From NCBI RefSeq assembly GCF_000002985.6, contig NC_003282.8, forward strand, positions 4,340,001 to 4,404,000: a stretch of DNA of 64,000 bases. Reading direction: 5' to 3'. Every line of letters begins with the position of its first letter. Position 1 is the first letter of the stretch. Origin of the DNA: Caenorhabditis elegans. Taxonomy: Eukaryota; Nematoda; Chromadorea; Rhabditida; Rhabditidae. Of the stretch, positions 11,061 through 20,849 are shown in pieces. The translations under genes were made by a program, and so were the position numbers. The notes below the pieces were generated by a model. That model saw only the letters and a program-made list of their open reading frames with translations, was not told where the DNA came from and did no database searches.

Positions 11061-12051
11061 TTGCGTATTGTGCCCGATTTTGCGCACATTGCGAAACAAC
11101 TCTGAATCAAGAATATTTTCAGCGTCGTCGTATGCCGATTCCAGCTGGGTCTCCAAACGAGTTTCAAGTGTTTGACCGTGTTCTTCCCGCTCCTCCGCTT
11201 CAAGTTGGTCTTGTTGGCCGAGTTCCACCACCGCCACCACCGCCACCACCACGTCGACGTTCTCGCTCTCGTGATCGTCCCAGACTTGTCTTCTCCAACA
11301 TCGGAGGTTCAGCTCGTCGTAGAACTCGTTCAGCTCCACCTGCTATCCAAGATGTTCCAGCGGTGCCTGTGAGAAGAAGTGATTCGATGCTAACTAATCC
11401 ACCATCTCCAGTCGGTACTCGTACCGGTGCAGTGTTCACTGCCACTTTGCCAATGATCACTCCTATCGGAGGACCATCAGCTGCTTCCCAAATCGGTGGT
11501 ACAGCTCCCGTGACAACTGAACCTGCAACAAGTGTGCTGAATCGAGGATTCATTGAGACACTTACTTCTACTTCTCGAGCAACAATCGGATCTTCAGAGT
11601 CTAGAAGATTGTCGACTGCTTCACAAGCATCGACATCATTGAACAGTGAGATGACTATCCAAACAACAGCAACTGCATCGCCGGAACGTCTTCCAGCTCC
11701 TCCAGGAAATCCCCCAGCAAGAGGTTAGAATATAGAATAATTTTTCAAGACTACTAGATTAAAATCTTTATATCCAGTTGCACCTTCTTCTCTCAATGAG
11801 CAGAACAACAACGACAACGGACCAACTCAAAATGGAAATGAGCACTGAATTTTCTATTAGATCAATAAAGCATTTCTCGGAGCCAACAGATAACATTGCT
11901 TTGTAGACCCTTTAGAGACTAATATGAATGAGATCGTGGCGAGACCCACTCGGAAAAGCAGCATGCACCTTTAAACTGGTACAAATAATTAATCGACTTT
12001 TCAAGACAAGATACATCTAATAATTGTTTATTGTTACTCAAAAAAACTATA

Positions 12052-12414
12052 TATACCGTATTTCCTCTATCCGTATTGCACCTGTGTTGTTCAACTTTGC
12101 CAGCGTATATCTCAATTCTAGTTTGTTCTATGCAAAAGTTATCTATCAAAATCATAACAGAATCTTCTCCTCAAAACGAAAAAATATCAAAGGGATCTAG
12201 AAAGTTATCAAGCGGCGAGAAAACGAAATGCCCAACTCGTGAAAGATTGCAATGGAAAATGTGTTTTAATAGATTATGGAGACGCATTTTACAATGCAAC
12301 TACTAAAACTTATCGATTATTTGATGATAGAGGATTCTCTTATTACACATCAGGAATACATCAGGAATGGTGTTGAACATATAAGACATGTCTGGACAGA
12401 TATTTGTGCAAAGT
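12052..12414 (+). other. 363-bp spacer of the inverted repeat
   Basis: The only part of the 8.1-kb palindrome without a mirror copy. The left third starts TATACCGTATTTCCTCTATC and is AT-rich. The right two thirds are an OAC last-exon relic (listed separately). The inner breakpoints fall at 12051/12052 and 12414/12415. Confidence 0.9.
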
Positions 12415-12419
12415 TATAG
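12160..12419 (+). pseudogene. OAC last-exon relic inside the spacer
   Basis: Aligns by eye with the last exon of the OAC gene at 1001-1264. The frame reads K-Y-Q-R-D, then A-A-R-K-R-N-A-Q-L-V-K-D-C-N-G-K-C-V-L-I-D-Y, and near the end the words for H-V-W-T-D-I-C-A-K-L and a TAG stop at 12417-12419. Relative to the intact paralogue a 5-bp deletion near 12360-12370 removes the codons for L-S-P-H and shifts the frame to an early TGA. No other OAC exon is present. The last codons cross the inner boundary of the right arm at 12415, so the OAC 3' UTR with AATAAA (about 12433) is part of both arms. Confidence 0.8.
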
Positions 12420-12617
12420 TTTTTTTGAGTAACAATAAACAATTATTAGATGTATCTTGTCTTGAAAAGTCGATTAATTATTTGTACCAGTTTAAAGGTG
12501 CATGCTGCTTTTCCGAGTGGGTCTCGCCACGATCTCATTCATATTAGTCTCTAAAGGGTCTACAAAGCAATGTTATCTGTTGGCTCCGAGAAATGCTTTA
12601 TTGATCTAATAGAAAAT

Positions 12618-15600
12618 TCAGTGCTCATTTCCATTTTGAGTTGGTCCGTTGTCGTTGTTGTTCTGCTCATTGAGAGAAGAAGGTGCAACTGGATATAAAG
12701 ATTTTAATCTAGTAGTCTTGAAAAATTATTCTATATTCTAACCTCTTGCTGGGGGATTTCCTGGAGGAGCTGGAAGACGTTCCGGCGATGCAGTTGCTGT
12801 TGTTTGGATAGTCATCTCACTGTTCAATGATGTCGATGCTTGTGAAGCAGTCGACAATCTTCTAGACTCTGAAGATCCGATTGTTGCTCGAGAAGTAGAA
12901 GTAAGTGTCTCAATGAATCCTCGATTCAGCACACTTGTTGCAGGTTCAGTTGTCACGGGAGCTGTACCACCGATTTGGGAAGCAGCTGATGGTCCTCCGA
13001 TAGGAGTGATCATTGGCAAAGTGGCAGTGAACACTGCACCGGTACGAGTACCGACTGGAGATGGTGGATTAGTTAGCATCGAATCACTTCTTCTCACAGG
13101 CACCGCTGGAACATCTTGGATAGCAGGTGGAGCTGAACGAGTTCTACGACGAGCTGAACCTCCGATGTTGGAGAAGACAAGTCTGGGACGATCACGAGAG
13201 CGAGAACGTCGACGTGGTGGTGGCGGTGGTGGCGGTGGTGGAACTCGGCCAACAAGACCAACTTGAAGCGGAGGAGCGGGAAGAACACGGTCAAACACTT
13301 GAAACTCGTTTGGAGACCCAGCTGGAATCGGCATACGACGACGCTGAAAATATTCTTGATTCAGAGTTGTTTCGCAATGTGCGCAAAATCGGGCACAATA
13401 CGCAAATTGCAACTAGAATTTGCCGGAAAAACGGCAATTGCCGAAAATTTTCGACAAATTATGGTTTTGCACTTTTTTTTGGCAATCAACCACAAAATGG
13501 GTACATTGCGAAAAATCCTTTTTGTGAAGCGCACATCAGGAGTTAGCGGCAAACGATTTCTTCCGACAAATCGGCAAATAGACAAACTGCCGAAATTGAA
13601 ATTTCCGGCAAATTACCAATTTGCCGAGTTTGCCGGAAATGGTTTTGCAATTTTTTGGAAAATTCAGAATTTCAATTTTAATCTGCAAATTGTACGCATC
13701 CTATGAATGTTCCTACATCAATTTTGAAAAGTAAGCAAATTCTATCAAAATGTCTAGAAAGAAAGGAAAACAATTTCGAAAAGGCACAGTTTCAAGTGTT
13801 TCCATCTTTAAAAAAAATCCATGTAAACATTTTTGGCAAGTGTGATATCCGGCAAATTACCAATTTGTCGAATTTGCCGGAAAAACGGCAGTTGCCGAAA
13901 ATGTTCGGCAAATTATGGTTTTGCACATTTTTTTTTGGAAATTTCAGACTTTCAATTTTAAATGTTCCTACAGCTATGTATGTTGAAATGTAAGTAAACT
14001 CTATGAAAATATCTAGAAAAAAAGGGAAAAAGCACAGTTTCAAGTGTTTCCGTCTTATAAAAAATCTCAAAACAAAATCCGGCAAATTGATGTTCGGCAA
14101 ACGAAAAAACGGCAAATTGCCGGAATTGAAAACTTCCGACAAATCCGACAGTTTGCCGGTTAGCCAAATTTGTCTACAAGAATATTGGCCGAACGGCAAT
14201 TGCCGCCCACCCCTGGCGCACATCGTGCCCGATCCTTAATTGCGATGACTCAAGCAAGCAGGCCTACCTCTCTAAATCGCGCCAATCTGTCAAGAATGAC
14301 TGGTGGTGCAATAGTGACACCCTCGAACACCACATCTTGATCTGGAGCCACATTCAATCGATTTCTCAACTCCAACACATCTCTCCTTGATCCATTATTA
14401 TCCTTCCACTCAATCAAACTGAACTGCCAAGCGAGATTTCCAATAATGACATCCTAGAATCGAGAGTTGGAAAACTATCAAAAAGTCAGATTACTCACGT
14501 GATTTCTCAAAAAGTTCGGACTATATTCCTGTGGAATGTATGGAGAACGACGAACCAAATGTGATAGGAGATAGACATCAGTGAGATTTGCCTGTGGACA
14601 AGAAGCCAGGGAAGTGTTCGGACCAAAGAGAATCTGGAATTATATATCAATTTCTCCAACAACTGCAAGAAAATAAGAAAATAAGCCCACCAAAATATTC
14701 TTGTTCCCGCTCAACTGGTTCTTCTTCTTCTTCATTGGAAAATAGTTTCCAAAAATCACAAGAATCTTCAGATTTTTCGGCAAAAAATGTCTCGTTTGAC
14801 TGAAAAAATTGTCGTCATCATACTGGTCCATGTAGATCCCAATCTTTGAAACTTTCAGCTGGCAAAGATTAAAATCGACAGAAGTGTTCACTTTCGAAGA
14901 AAATGAGAACATCGATGGAGGGATGCTCAGATCATCCAGATTTTCCATTTTTTCTGAAATAAATACAGTAGTAAGTAACAACTTTAAGTTAATATAAGTT
15001 ATCGCTCACCAAGTTTCGAAACATATTTTGCTCCGACTCTTGTGTCCACCAAACAACCAATCAAATCCAAGCACGCCAAATTTTTCAAAGAAGCCAAGTG
15101 GTCAAGCAGGTTTTCAGTCAGATAAATCCCTGTCAAGCATACACGTGTCAGTGTTTGTGGGAAGCCGGCTTTCAGAACTCTTGGCTCAACGACATCCACG
15201 ATCTTCAGTTTTTTGGTGCTGTCGACTACAAGGTGAAGTGTCCGCAGCTTTTCAAACTTTGGAAAGTTGACCAGCCTGAAGGAATTGAAGATTTTTTGAG
15301 CATATTGGCATATTGCCGATTTGCCGAATTTGCCGGAAAAACAGCAATTGAAGAAAATTTTCGGCAAATTGTGGGTTTGCACTTTTCTTATTGGAAAATT
15401 TCAGGCAAATCGGCAAATTGCCGGAATTGAATACTTCCGGCAAATCGACAATTTGCCGAAAAACAGAGTTTCCGGCAAATCGGCATATTAGCAAATTGCC
15501 GGAATTGAAAATTCCTGGCAAACCGGCAATTTGGGTTTGCACTTTTCTTATTGGAAATTTCAGAATTTCAATTTTTGAAAATTTCAGGCAAATCGGCAAA

Positions 15601-16919
15601 TTGCCGGAATTGAATACTTCCGGCAAATCGACAATTGGCCGAAAATCAGAGTTTCCGGCAAATTGACAAATTAGCAAATTGCCGGAATTGAAAAGTCTTG
15701 ACAAACCGGCAATTTGCCGATTTGCCGTCCACCCCTGCTGTGTCTTACCCCAAGTTCTCATTGCTGATGTACAGCTTGGTGAGCTTCAAATTGAGTTTGT
15801 TGAGTCTTACGGCTTCGAAATCAGACAACTTTGTCTGGATAATAAGTTTCTTCACAGCTGGGCACAGTTTGAGTACGGCTTCTTTTGCTTCAGCATTAGT
15901 GACCACCTGAAAGAACTTTTTTTAATCAAAATATATAACATTTTGGGAATTCACTAATATTTGCCATTTTGGAAATTGCTGCATAAAATGAGCCTGTCTG
16001 TCTGGGCGTAGGGCAGTCATATTATAGGTCTACTATAAATTTTGACAATGCGTATTGCACAACATGATTGACGCACAAAATATCTCGTAGCGAAAACTAC
16101 AGTAATTCTTTAAATAGCTACTGTAGCGCTTGTGTCGATTTACAGGCTCAAAAAAATTATCGATCATTTCAAAAATCGAGCCAAAAAGTAAATCGACTAC
16201 AGTAGTCATGTAAAGAATTACTGTAGTTTTCGCTACGAGATATGTATTTTGTGCGTTAAATATGTTGTGCAATACGCCATCACAAAATTTTGTGTTCATG
16301 AAACTACAGTATCTACGACTTCAAAGGAGGACGCATTTAAGCAAATTGGTCTCGCCACGAGCCACCTTTTGGTCTTAAAATATTTTTTGACAATTCGTGG
16401 CGAGACCATTTCGCATAAATGCACCCTCCTCTGAAGTAGCAGGGGAAGAAAATAAAATACGGTACCTAGATTAATTTCTAAAAATATTTAAAAATTGAAT
16501 AATTTTTTATATTCGTAACAATCAAAATAATTTATCATTTTTTCAAATGAAATATTATTTTTGCGTGTACTTTTAATATTTTTTCCTGGAAGACTTACTA
16601 CCTACCTTATTCTCATTAGCTCTGTCGAATGAAGAGTTTGCAAAAGTGTGCACAAAATTCGCACCAGCCATGACCACGTCCTCCTCGTCGAACACAATTG
16701 TCTTGACATCATGCCACCTGAAATTCCAGAATTAAAAAATTAAACATTTCCAGTTGTTTTTACTTTGTCGCTGCATCAAAACATCTTTGATCAATGGCAG
16801 CTAAATTGAAACGAGACGTCGGAGACAATTGCTCAGAAATTAGTTTCAAAGCGTCTTGCGTGATATTAATCTGCAAAAATTTGAATGCATTGGAGCTTGA
16901 ACGCGGTTAAACTTACCAT
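12618..16919 (-). CDS. F-box-like, leucine-rich protein with proline- and Ser/Thr-rich tail
   Basis: Ten exons on the complement: 16917-16919 (ATG only), 16764-16870, 16606-16717, 15749-15906, 15010-15275, 14691-14953, 14499-14633, 14268-14453, 12743-13343 and 12618-12688; 633 aa, phases consistent. Residues 1-45 (I-T-Q-D-A-L-K-L-I-S-E-Q-L-S, then A-A-I-D-Q-R-C-F) have the spacing of an F-box. Residues 80-300 hold leucine-rich repeat-like segments (L-R-T-L-H-L, L-T-R-V-C-L, L-A-C-L-D-L). The long ninth exon encodes a nine-proline run followed by R-R-R-S-R-S-R-D and a Ser/Thr/Pro-rich tail. An F-box/LRR arrangement would suggest a substrate adaptor of an SCF ubiquitin ligase; that is inference, since the F-box match is weak. 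The last seven exons are duplicated in inverted orientation at 8560-11848. Confidence 0.8.
13406..14211. repeat. TTTGCCG palindromic repeats in long intron, right arm
   Basis: Mirror of 10255-11060, inside the intron between exons 12743-13343 and 14268-14453 of the minus-strand gene. Confidence 0.75.
15301..15731. repeat. TTTGCCG palindromic repeats in intron, right arm
   Basis: Mirror of 8735-9165, inside the intron between exons 15010-15275 and 15749-15906. Confidence 0.75.
16050..16277. mobile_element. MITE-like fold-back element, right copy
   Basis: Mirror of 8189-8416. It sits in the intron between exons ending 16606 and starting 15906 of the complete gene. The outer breakpoint of the arm (16281) is 4 bp beyond its end. 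Confidence 0.7.
16319..16437. mobile_element. small palindromic element with GGTCTCGCCACGA arms
   Basis: Inverted ends CTTCAAAGGAGG(A)CGCATTTAAGC, AATTGGTCTCGCCACGA and TTCGTGGCGAGACCATT, GCATAAATGCACCCTCCTCTGAAG. It lies in the same intron, just outside the right arm, and has no copy on the left side. Related GTGGCGAGACCCACT words occur at 11936-11951 and mirrored at 12515-12530. Confidence 0.6.
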
Positions 16920-17640
16920 TATATTCTCCGTTTAAAACCGAGACTCGTCGATTGAAAATTGTTAAGAAAAGTAATAAAACTAATTTCCTCGATTGGTAGT
17001 ATTTTTTAATCTTTCGAAGGTGAAAATAGAACACGTGAGAATTTATTTATTTTTCATTATAATATCGATCATATTATCATTCAAAAATGCCGTAAACACC
17101 TAGTTTCACTCTAAAATGGGTCTTGCCACGTGGAAAATCGTACGATCCAGTGGGTCCACGATCTCAATTATATTAGTCACTACAGGTGTCAAATTTCCCA
17201 AATTTGTTCATGCAATGTATAAAAATAAAGTTTGTTAAGTTTCAAATCCTAAAGTGCAAAAAGAAAGCGATGGTTTGTGACAATAGTTTTTTGCAAATTT
17301 GTCGCGAACGGACAATACAAGTTTCCGCATTTCTTCCCGTTTTCGAGATAGTTTTTCATATTCGGATGTGAGACTTTTCAGAGATTTAGAAAATATTTAT
17401 TTTGAAATTTAAACTTTCAATTTTCAGTGGGTCCTTCCTGTTTCTTCGAAATTCTTATTTGAACTTCCGCGCAAATCTTGATGTGCGATGGAGCGCACTT
17501 GCCAAATTTTTTTTATTGGCGATTTTTTGTTATTTATTTTGGATTTGTTATTTTTAAAGTGCATATATCAATACTTTTTCAATGATTTTCTTTTCTCTAA
17601 ATTAGAATTTGAAAAAAAAATCTAAATTTCAGATCATAAA
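16920..17640. other. intergenic, divergent between F-box-like gene and sars-2
   Basis: Shared upstream DNA of two genes read in opposite directions. It holds the word GGGTCTTGCCACGTGG, the segment GTGGGTCCACGATCTCAA near 17150-17170 (related to 11930-11960), and AT-rich DNA. A trans-splice-like acceptor (AAATTTCAG) ends at 17632, nine bases before the sars-2 ATG. Confidence 0.6.
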
Positions 17641-19875
17641 ATGCAAAGATTAAGCCAAGCTCTTCGGAGCACTAGAATAAGTCAAGGAATCGGGTTTGCC
17701 AGAAGATTCACGTCATCAGAAGCTTCAACATCAGAAGAAAGCTCATCTGCACCGCCTGTCATGAGGCCAGACTTGAATTTCGAATTTTTACTGGATGAGA
17801 AGAATTTAGAAGCAATTCGAGAGAACATTTTGTAAGAAATGTTTTGATTAAATTTTCTTTAAAAATATGTTTAATTCTCTCATTTCTCAATTAAAAAAAT
17901 TTCAGAAATCGAAAAGGAGTTGGCGATATTGACAAAGTGCACAAAAAATGGGCCGTAATTCAAAAAATGATGAAATCCGGTGAAAAGCAGACAAATGGAG
18001 CTGTCTCCGAGCAAAAATATAAGCAGCTGTGGGATGAGCTCTACGATGAGGCGATTCTTATACCGAATATGACACAGGACGGTGTGCCACGTGGCAGTGA
18101 AGATCAGGCGAAAATTGTGGCCGAATGGGGTGAAAAACGAGAAGATGAATGTTTGACAGCGGAGAAATTGGTCCAAACCTGGAGATCACTGCTTCATCCA
18201 ACTGATGCTTCAGGTCAATTGCGGGAAAATTCAGAATTTTTTTTGGGAAAAATTGCCTAGTTTTGATTTTTGCTGACATTTTCTTTTTTTTCGCTGAAAA
18301 AATGCTTAAAATATGAGACCCGAAGAATTCGGGGGATGTCCAACTGGGGGGATTACCAACTCGGGGGATTGGCCCCGCCCACAGAACCGTGGCTTGCAAT
18401 ACGCCCATTTCTGCAACTGCCGCACGGTTTTAAAATTATTTTTTCTTGTTAATTCTCGCTCTATTGAGAAAAATACAGTTTTAAAACCGTGCGGCCACCT
18501 AATTTTTGTCACCTAATTTGTCCATTTTTGGCGTAAAAATCGAATCATTTTCGTTTTTCCTATCATTTTTCATTTTCAGAAGAAAAAAAAACGAAATTTG
18601 ACTGAAAAATTGCATATTGTTTCGCTGAACAAATTTTTTTAAACAAAAATTTTTTAATTCCAGGTCAACGCTCTTACGTATTCCTCGGAGCCCTGGCAAG
18701 TCTGGAAAAAGCCCTTCTGGATTATGCTCACGAAAGAGTATGTGCTCTAGGCTTTCGTCCAATTACAGTACCCGATATAGTGTCTGGAGAGGTGACACAA
18801 GCCTGTGGAGTTATGCAACGAAGTGATCATCCAATTCAATACACCTTAGCTGGAGAAGAATCACACACAAAACTCTCAGGAACTGCTGAAATGGGAATCG
18901 CCGCGTTTTTACGGGGACGAACTTTCAACCAAGATCAACTTCCGATTCGATTGGTCTCACTGAGTCGATGCTTCCGAACTGAGATCAGCAAGTCGGCGAG
19001 CGAGGCGAAGTTGTACAGAGTTCATGAGTTCAGCAAGGTTGAGATGTTCGTGGTGAGCACGCCGGAGCAAAGTGCGGCAGAGCTGGATTATTTGGTGGAG
19101 GTGCAGAAGGGAACATTCCAGGCGTTGGGTGTTCATTGCAGGTGAATATTACGATAATCAAGTGTTAGAAAGACCGAATTTCGATATGAAACGTCCCAAA
19201 AAATAGCGAAAAAAATAGAAAAATGTTGCTAAAATCTGAATTTTCGCCATCATTTCTTTGTCGAAGCACCTGGAATGCAGTTTTTTTTTGGAATTATCAC
19301 ATTTTATCGCCTAATTTAATAGTTTTCCTCGCTTTAATTCGTTGATTTAGGCAGATTTTAAGCCAATAGGCACTAAAAAACTTCAAATTAGCGAAATTTC
19401 TGACTTTTTGGCCCCTTTTTTTGAAAATTTTTTGAGGAATCCCATGAAGAAACTCATTTTTTCCCCATTTCCAGACAACTTGAAATGCCATCCGAAGAGC
19501 TTGGAGCCTCTGCCGCCCGGAAATTCGACATTGAAGCTTGGATGCCGGGGCGAAAACTCTACGGAGAGGTTTCATCGGCCAGTAATTGCACGGATTTCCA
19601 GTCTCGACGCCTCGGAATCAAGTATAAAACTGCTGATGGAACGACGAAATACGCTCATACGTGTAATGGAACCGCTCTTGCGTCGACTAGAGCTCTCATT
19701 TCTGTGCTGGAAACTTTTCAGAATGTAATTTATTGAATTTAAAGTGTCTTAAAACTCTAAATTTGTTGTTTTTCAGGACAAAAAAGGACTCGGCGAGCTT
19801 CCAGAACCTCTTCGAAAACGTGTCAAGCAACGTGGAAGCCCACTTCGTTTCCAACCAGCGAAATCACTTGTTTAG
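17641..19875 (+). CDS. sars-2: mitochondrial seryl-tRNA synthetase
   Basis: Charges mitochondrial tRNA-Ser with serine. Exons 17641-17831, 17906-18213, 18664-19141, 19475-19724 and 19777-19875 give 441 aa with consistent phase. The first 30 residues are Arg/Ser-rich without acids ([10 protein letters not shown]...R-R-F-T-S), typical of a mitochondrial presequence. A coiled N-terminal arm (about 60-130) precedes the class II catalytic core. Motif 1 is [13 protein letters not shown] (about 172-184) with the following V-P-D, motif 2 is R-C-F-R-T-E (about 268), and motif 3 is [11 protein letters not shown] (about 388-398). Motif 3 retains its arginine although the preceding glycines are replaced. 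AATAAA is at about 19917. The next gene starts only 102 bp after the stop, as in an operon. The symbol is from memory. Confidence 0.88.
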
Positions 19876-19977
19876 CGTAATTTAAATTTACATTTACGTG
19901 TTTTTTTTAATGAAAAAATAAATAGTTTAGATAAATATTGATTTTTTAATTCATTTCCTAGCTTCTTTTATTTCAAA

Positions 19978-20617
19978 ATGAATCGATTTGGTTTTCTGTT
20001 CCTTCTTCACGCAGGACTCAGCGAAGCAGGTGGAGGAGGATCCAGTGACTTTTTGCAGTGAGAAATCTGAATTTTTGGAGGAGAAAAAGCTGAATAACTT
20101 CCAGATCAACAGTTTTCCTTATCGGTATCGCCGTTTTCACTGCAATCGTCGGAGGTTTGCTCGTCTATGCTTGCCTAATCGACATAAAACATTGGAGAAA
20201 AAGCATTGACGGAAGAGCTCAGCTGGAATTTCCCAGTGCTTCGCCGGCAGAATTCGTGCTTCCGCCGATTCAGCGAACACCGGAGAATCTGGTGACTCCG
20301 AAAGAACCGGAAAGTATTAAATCGACGCGAGTTGAGCGGTCGCCGGAGGAAAAAACTCTGAGAATTGTGAAAGCAATGTACGAATCGTCGAAGAGAGAGA
20401 TTCCAGATTCTGTGCAAAAAGTTTGTCGATTTTCTTTTCGAAAAATTAGAAAAAATTTTAATTTCAGAGTCTCCAATCGAAGAACGGAGTTCATGCTCGT
20501 AATGCGAAGACTCCCCTGCAGACAATCTCCGAGAAAGAAGAGCCCGAGTCGTCCAAAAAATCGATAAAGTCTACGAAATCCGAAAAATCGACGAAATCTC
20601 TGAACTCCACTCGCTAA
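19978..20617 (+). CDS. small single-pass membrane protein, function unknown
   Basis: Exons 19978-20057, 20105-20420 and 20468-20617 give 181 aa. It begins with a signal peptide-like stretch (M-N-R-F-G-F-L-F-L-L-H-A-G-L-S-E-A), then a Gly/Ser linker. A single membrane helix (V-F-L-I-G-I-A-V-F-T-A-I-V-G-G-L-L-V-Y-A) at about residues 28-48 ends in K-H-W-R-K, so the tail is probably cytoplasmic (type I). The tail is Pro/Glu/Lys-rich and ends in a Ser/Lys-rich run (S-K-K-S-I-K-S-T-K-S-E-K-S). I recognise no family. It sits 102 bp after sars-2 and 232 bp before mdn-1 on the same strand, with an acceptor-like TTTCCTAG at 19961, so it is probably the middle gene of an operon. Confidence 0.75.
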
Positions 20618-20849
20618 AAATATGTTTTTATTCTCTGAAAACAAAATATTTTCCTATGAAAAATTGCGTTTTGCGCAAAGGCACGAGAAATGCGCCAGCA
20701 CACTACCTTGGCGCGTTCCCCGTTTTTAGTTTTTTTGTTGTTGCAAAATCTGAAATTTTTATTCACTTCTTGTTCCCATTTAGGCTAATTTTAATATTTT
20801 TCCTGTAAAATTTGCAAAAATTTTCAAATATTTCAGGGTACTAATTATA

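Larger units (their letters stand above)
8560..11848 (+). pseudogene. 5'-truncated inverted copy of the F-box-like/LRR gene
   Basis: Seven exons identical to the last seven of the complete minus-strand gene: 8560-8717, 9191-9456, 9513-9775, 9833-9967, 10013-10198, 11123-11723 and 11778-11848. The three first exons of the complete gene, including its ATG and F-box-like part, lie outside the arm and have no counterpart on this side. Splice sites and reading frame of what remains look intact with no premature stop, which suggests a recent copy. With no start codon or promoter from the parent it is best called a truncated duplicate, unless an upstream exon has been captured. Confidence 0.8.
8185..12051 (+). 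repeat. left arm of 3867-bp inverted repeat
   Basis: Pairs with 12415-16281 about a centre where mirrored coordinates sum to 24466 throughout, so there is no net insertion or deletion over 3.87 kb. Every mirrored reading frame of 60 aa or more inside the arms gives the same translation, and I saw no mismatch in exons, introns or repeats that I compared. The outer boundary is between 8184 and 8185, where pairing is lost (G at 8184 against A at 16282). The inner boundary is 12051. Confidence 0.95.
12415..16281 (-). repeat. right arm of 3867-bp inverted repeat
   Basis: Reverse complement of 8185-12051 at constant symmetry (coordinates sum to 24466). It carries the last seven exons of a gene whose first three exons lie just beyond the outer boundary at 16281, so this side looks like the parental copy. 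It also carries the 3' UTR of the OAC relic and a MITE-like element. Confidence 0.95.

Noticed and set aside
11200..11553. 117-residue minus-strand frame (and mirror at 12913-13266)
   Set aside because: Antisense of the proline/serine-rich exon; the glycine run is the complement of the proline codons.
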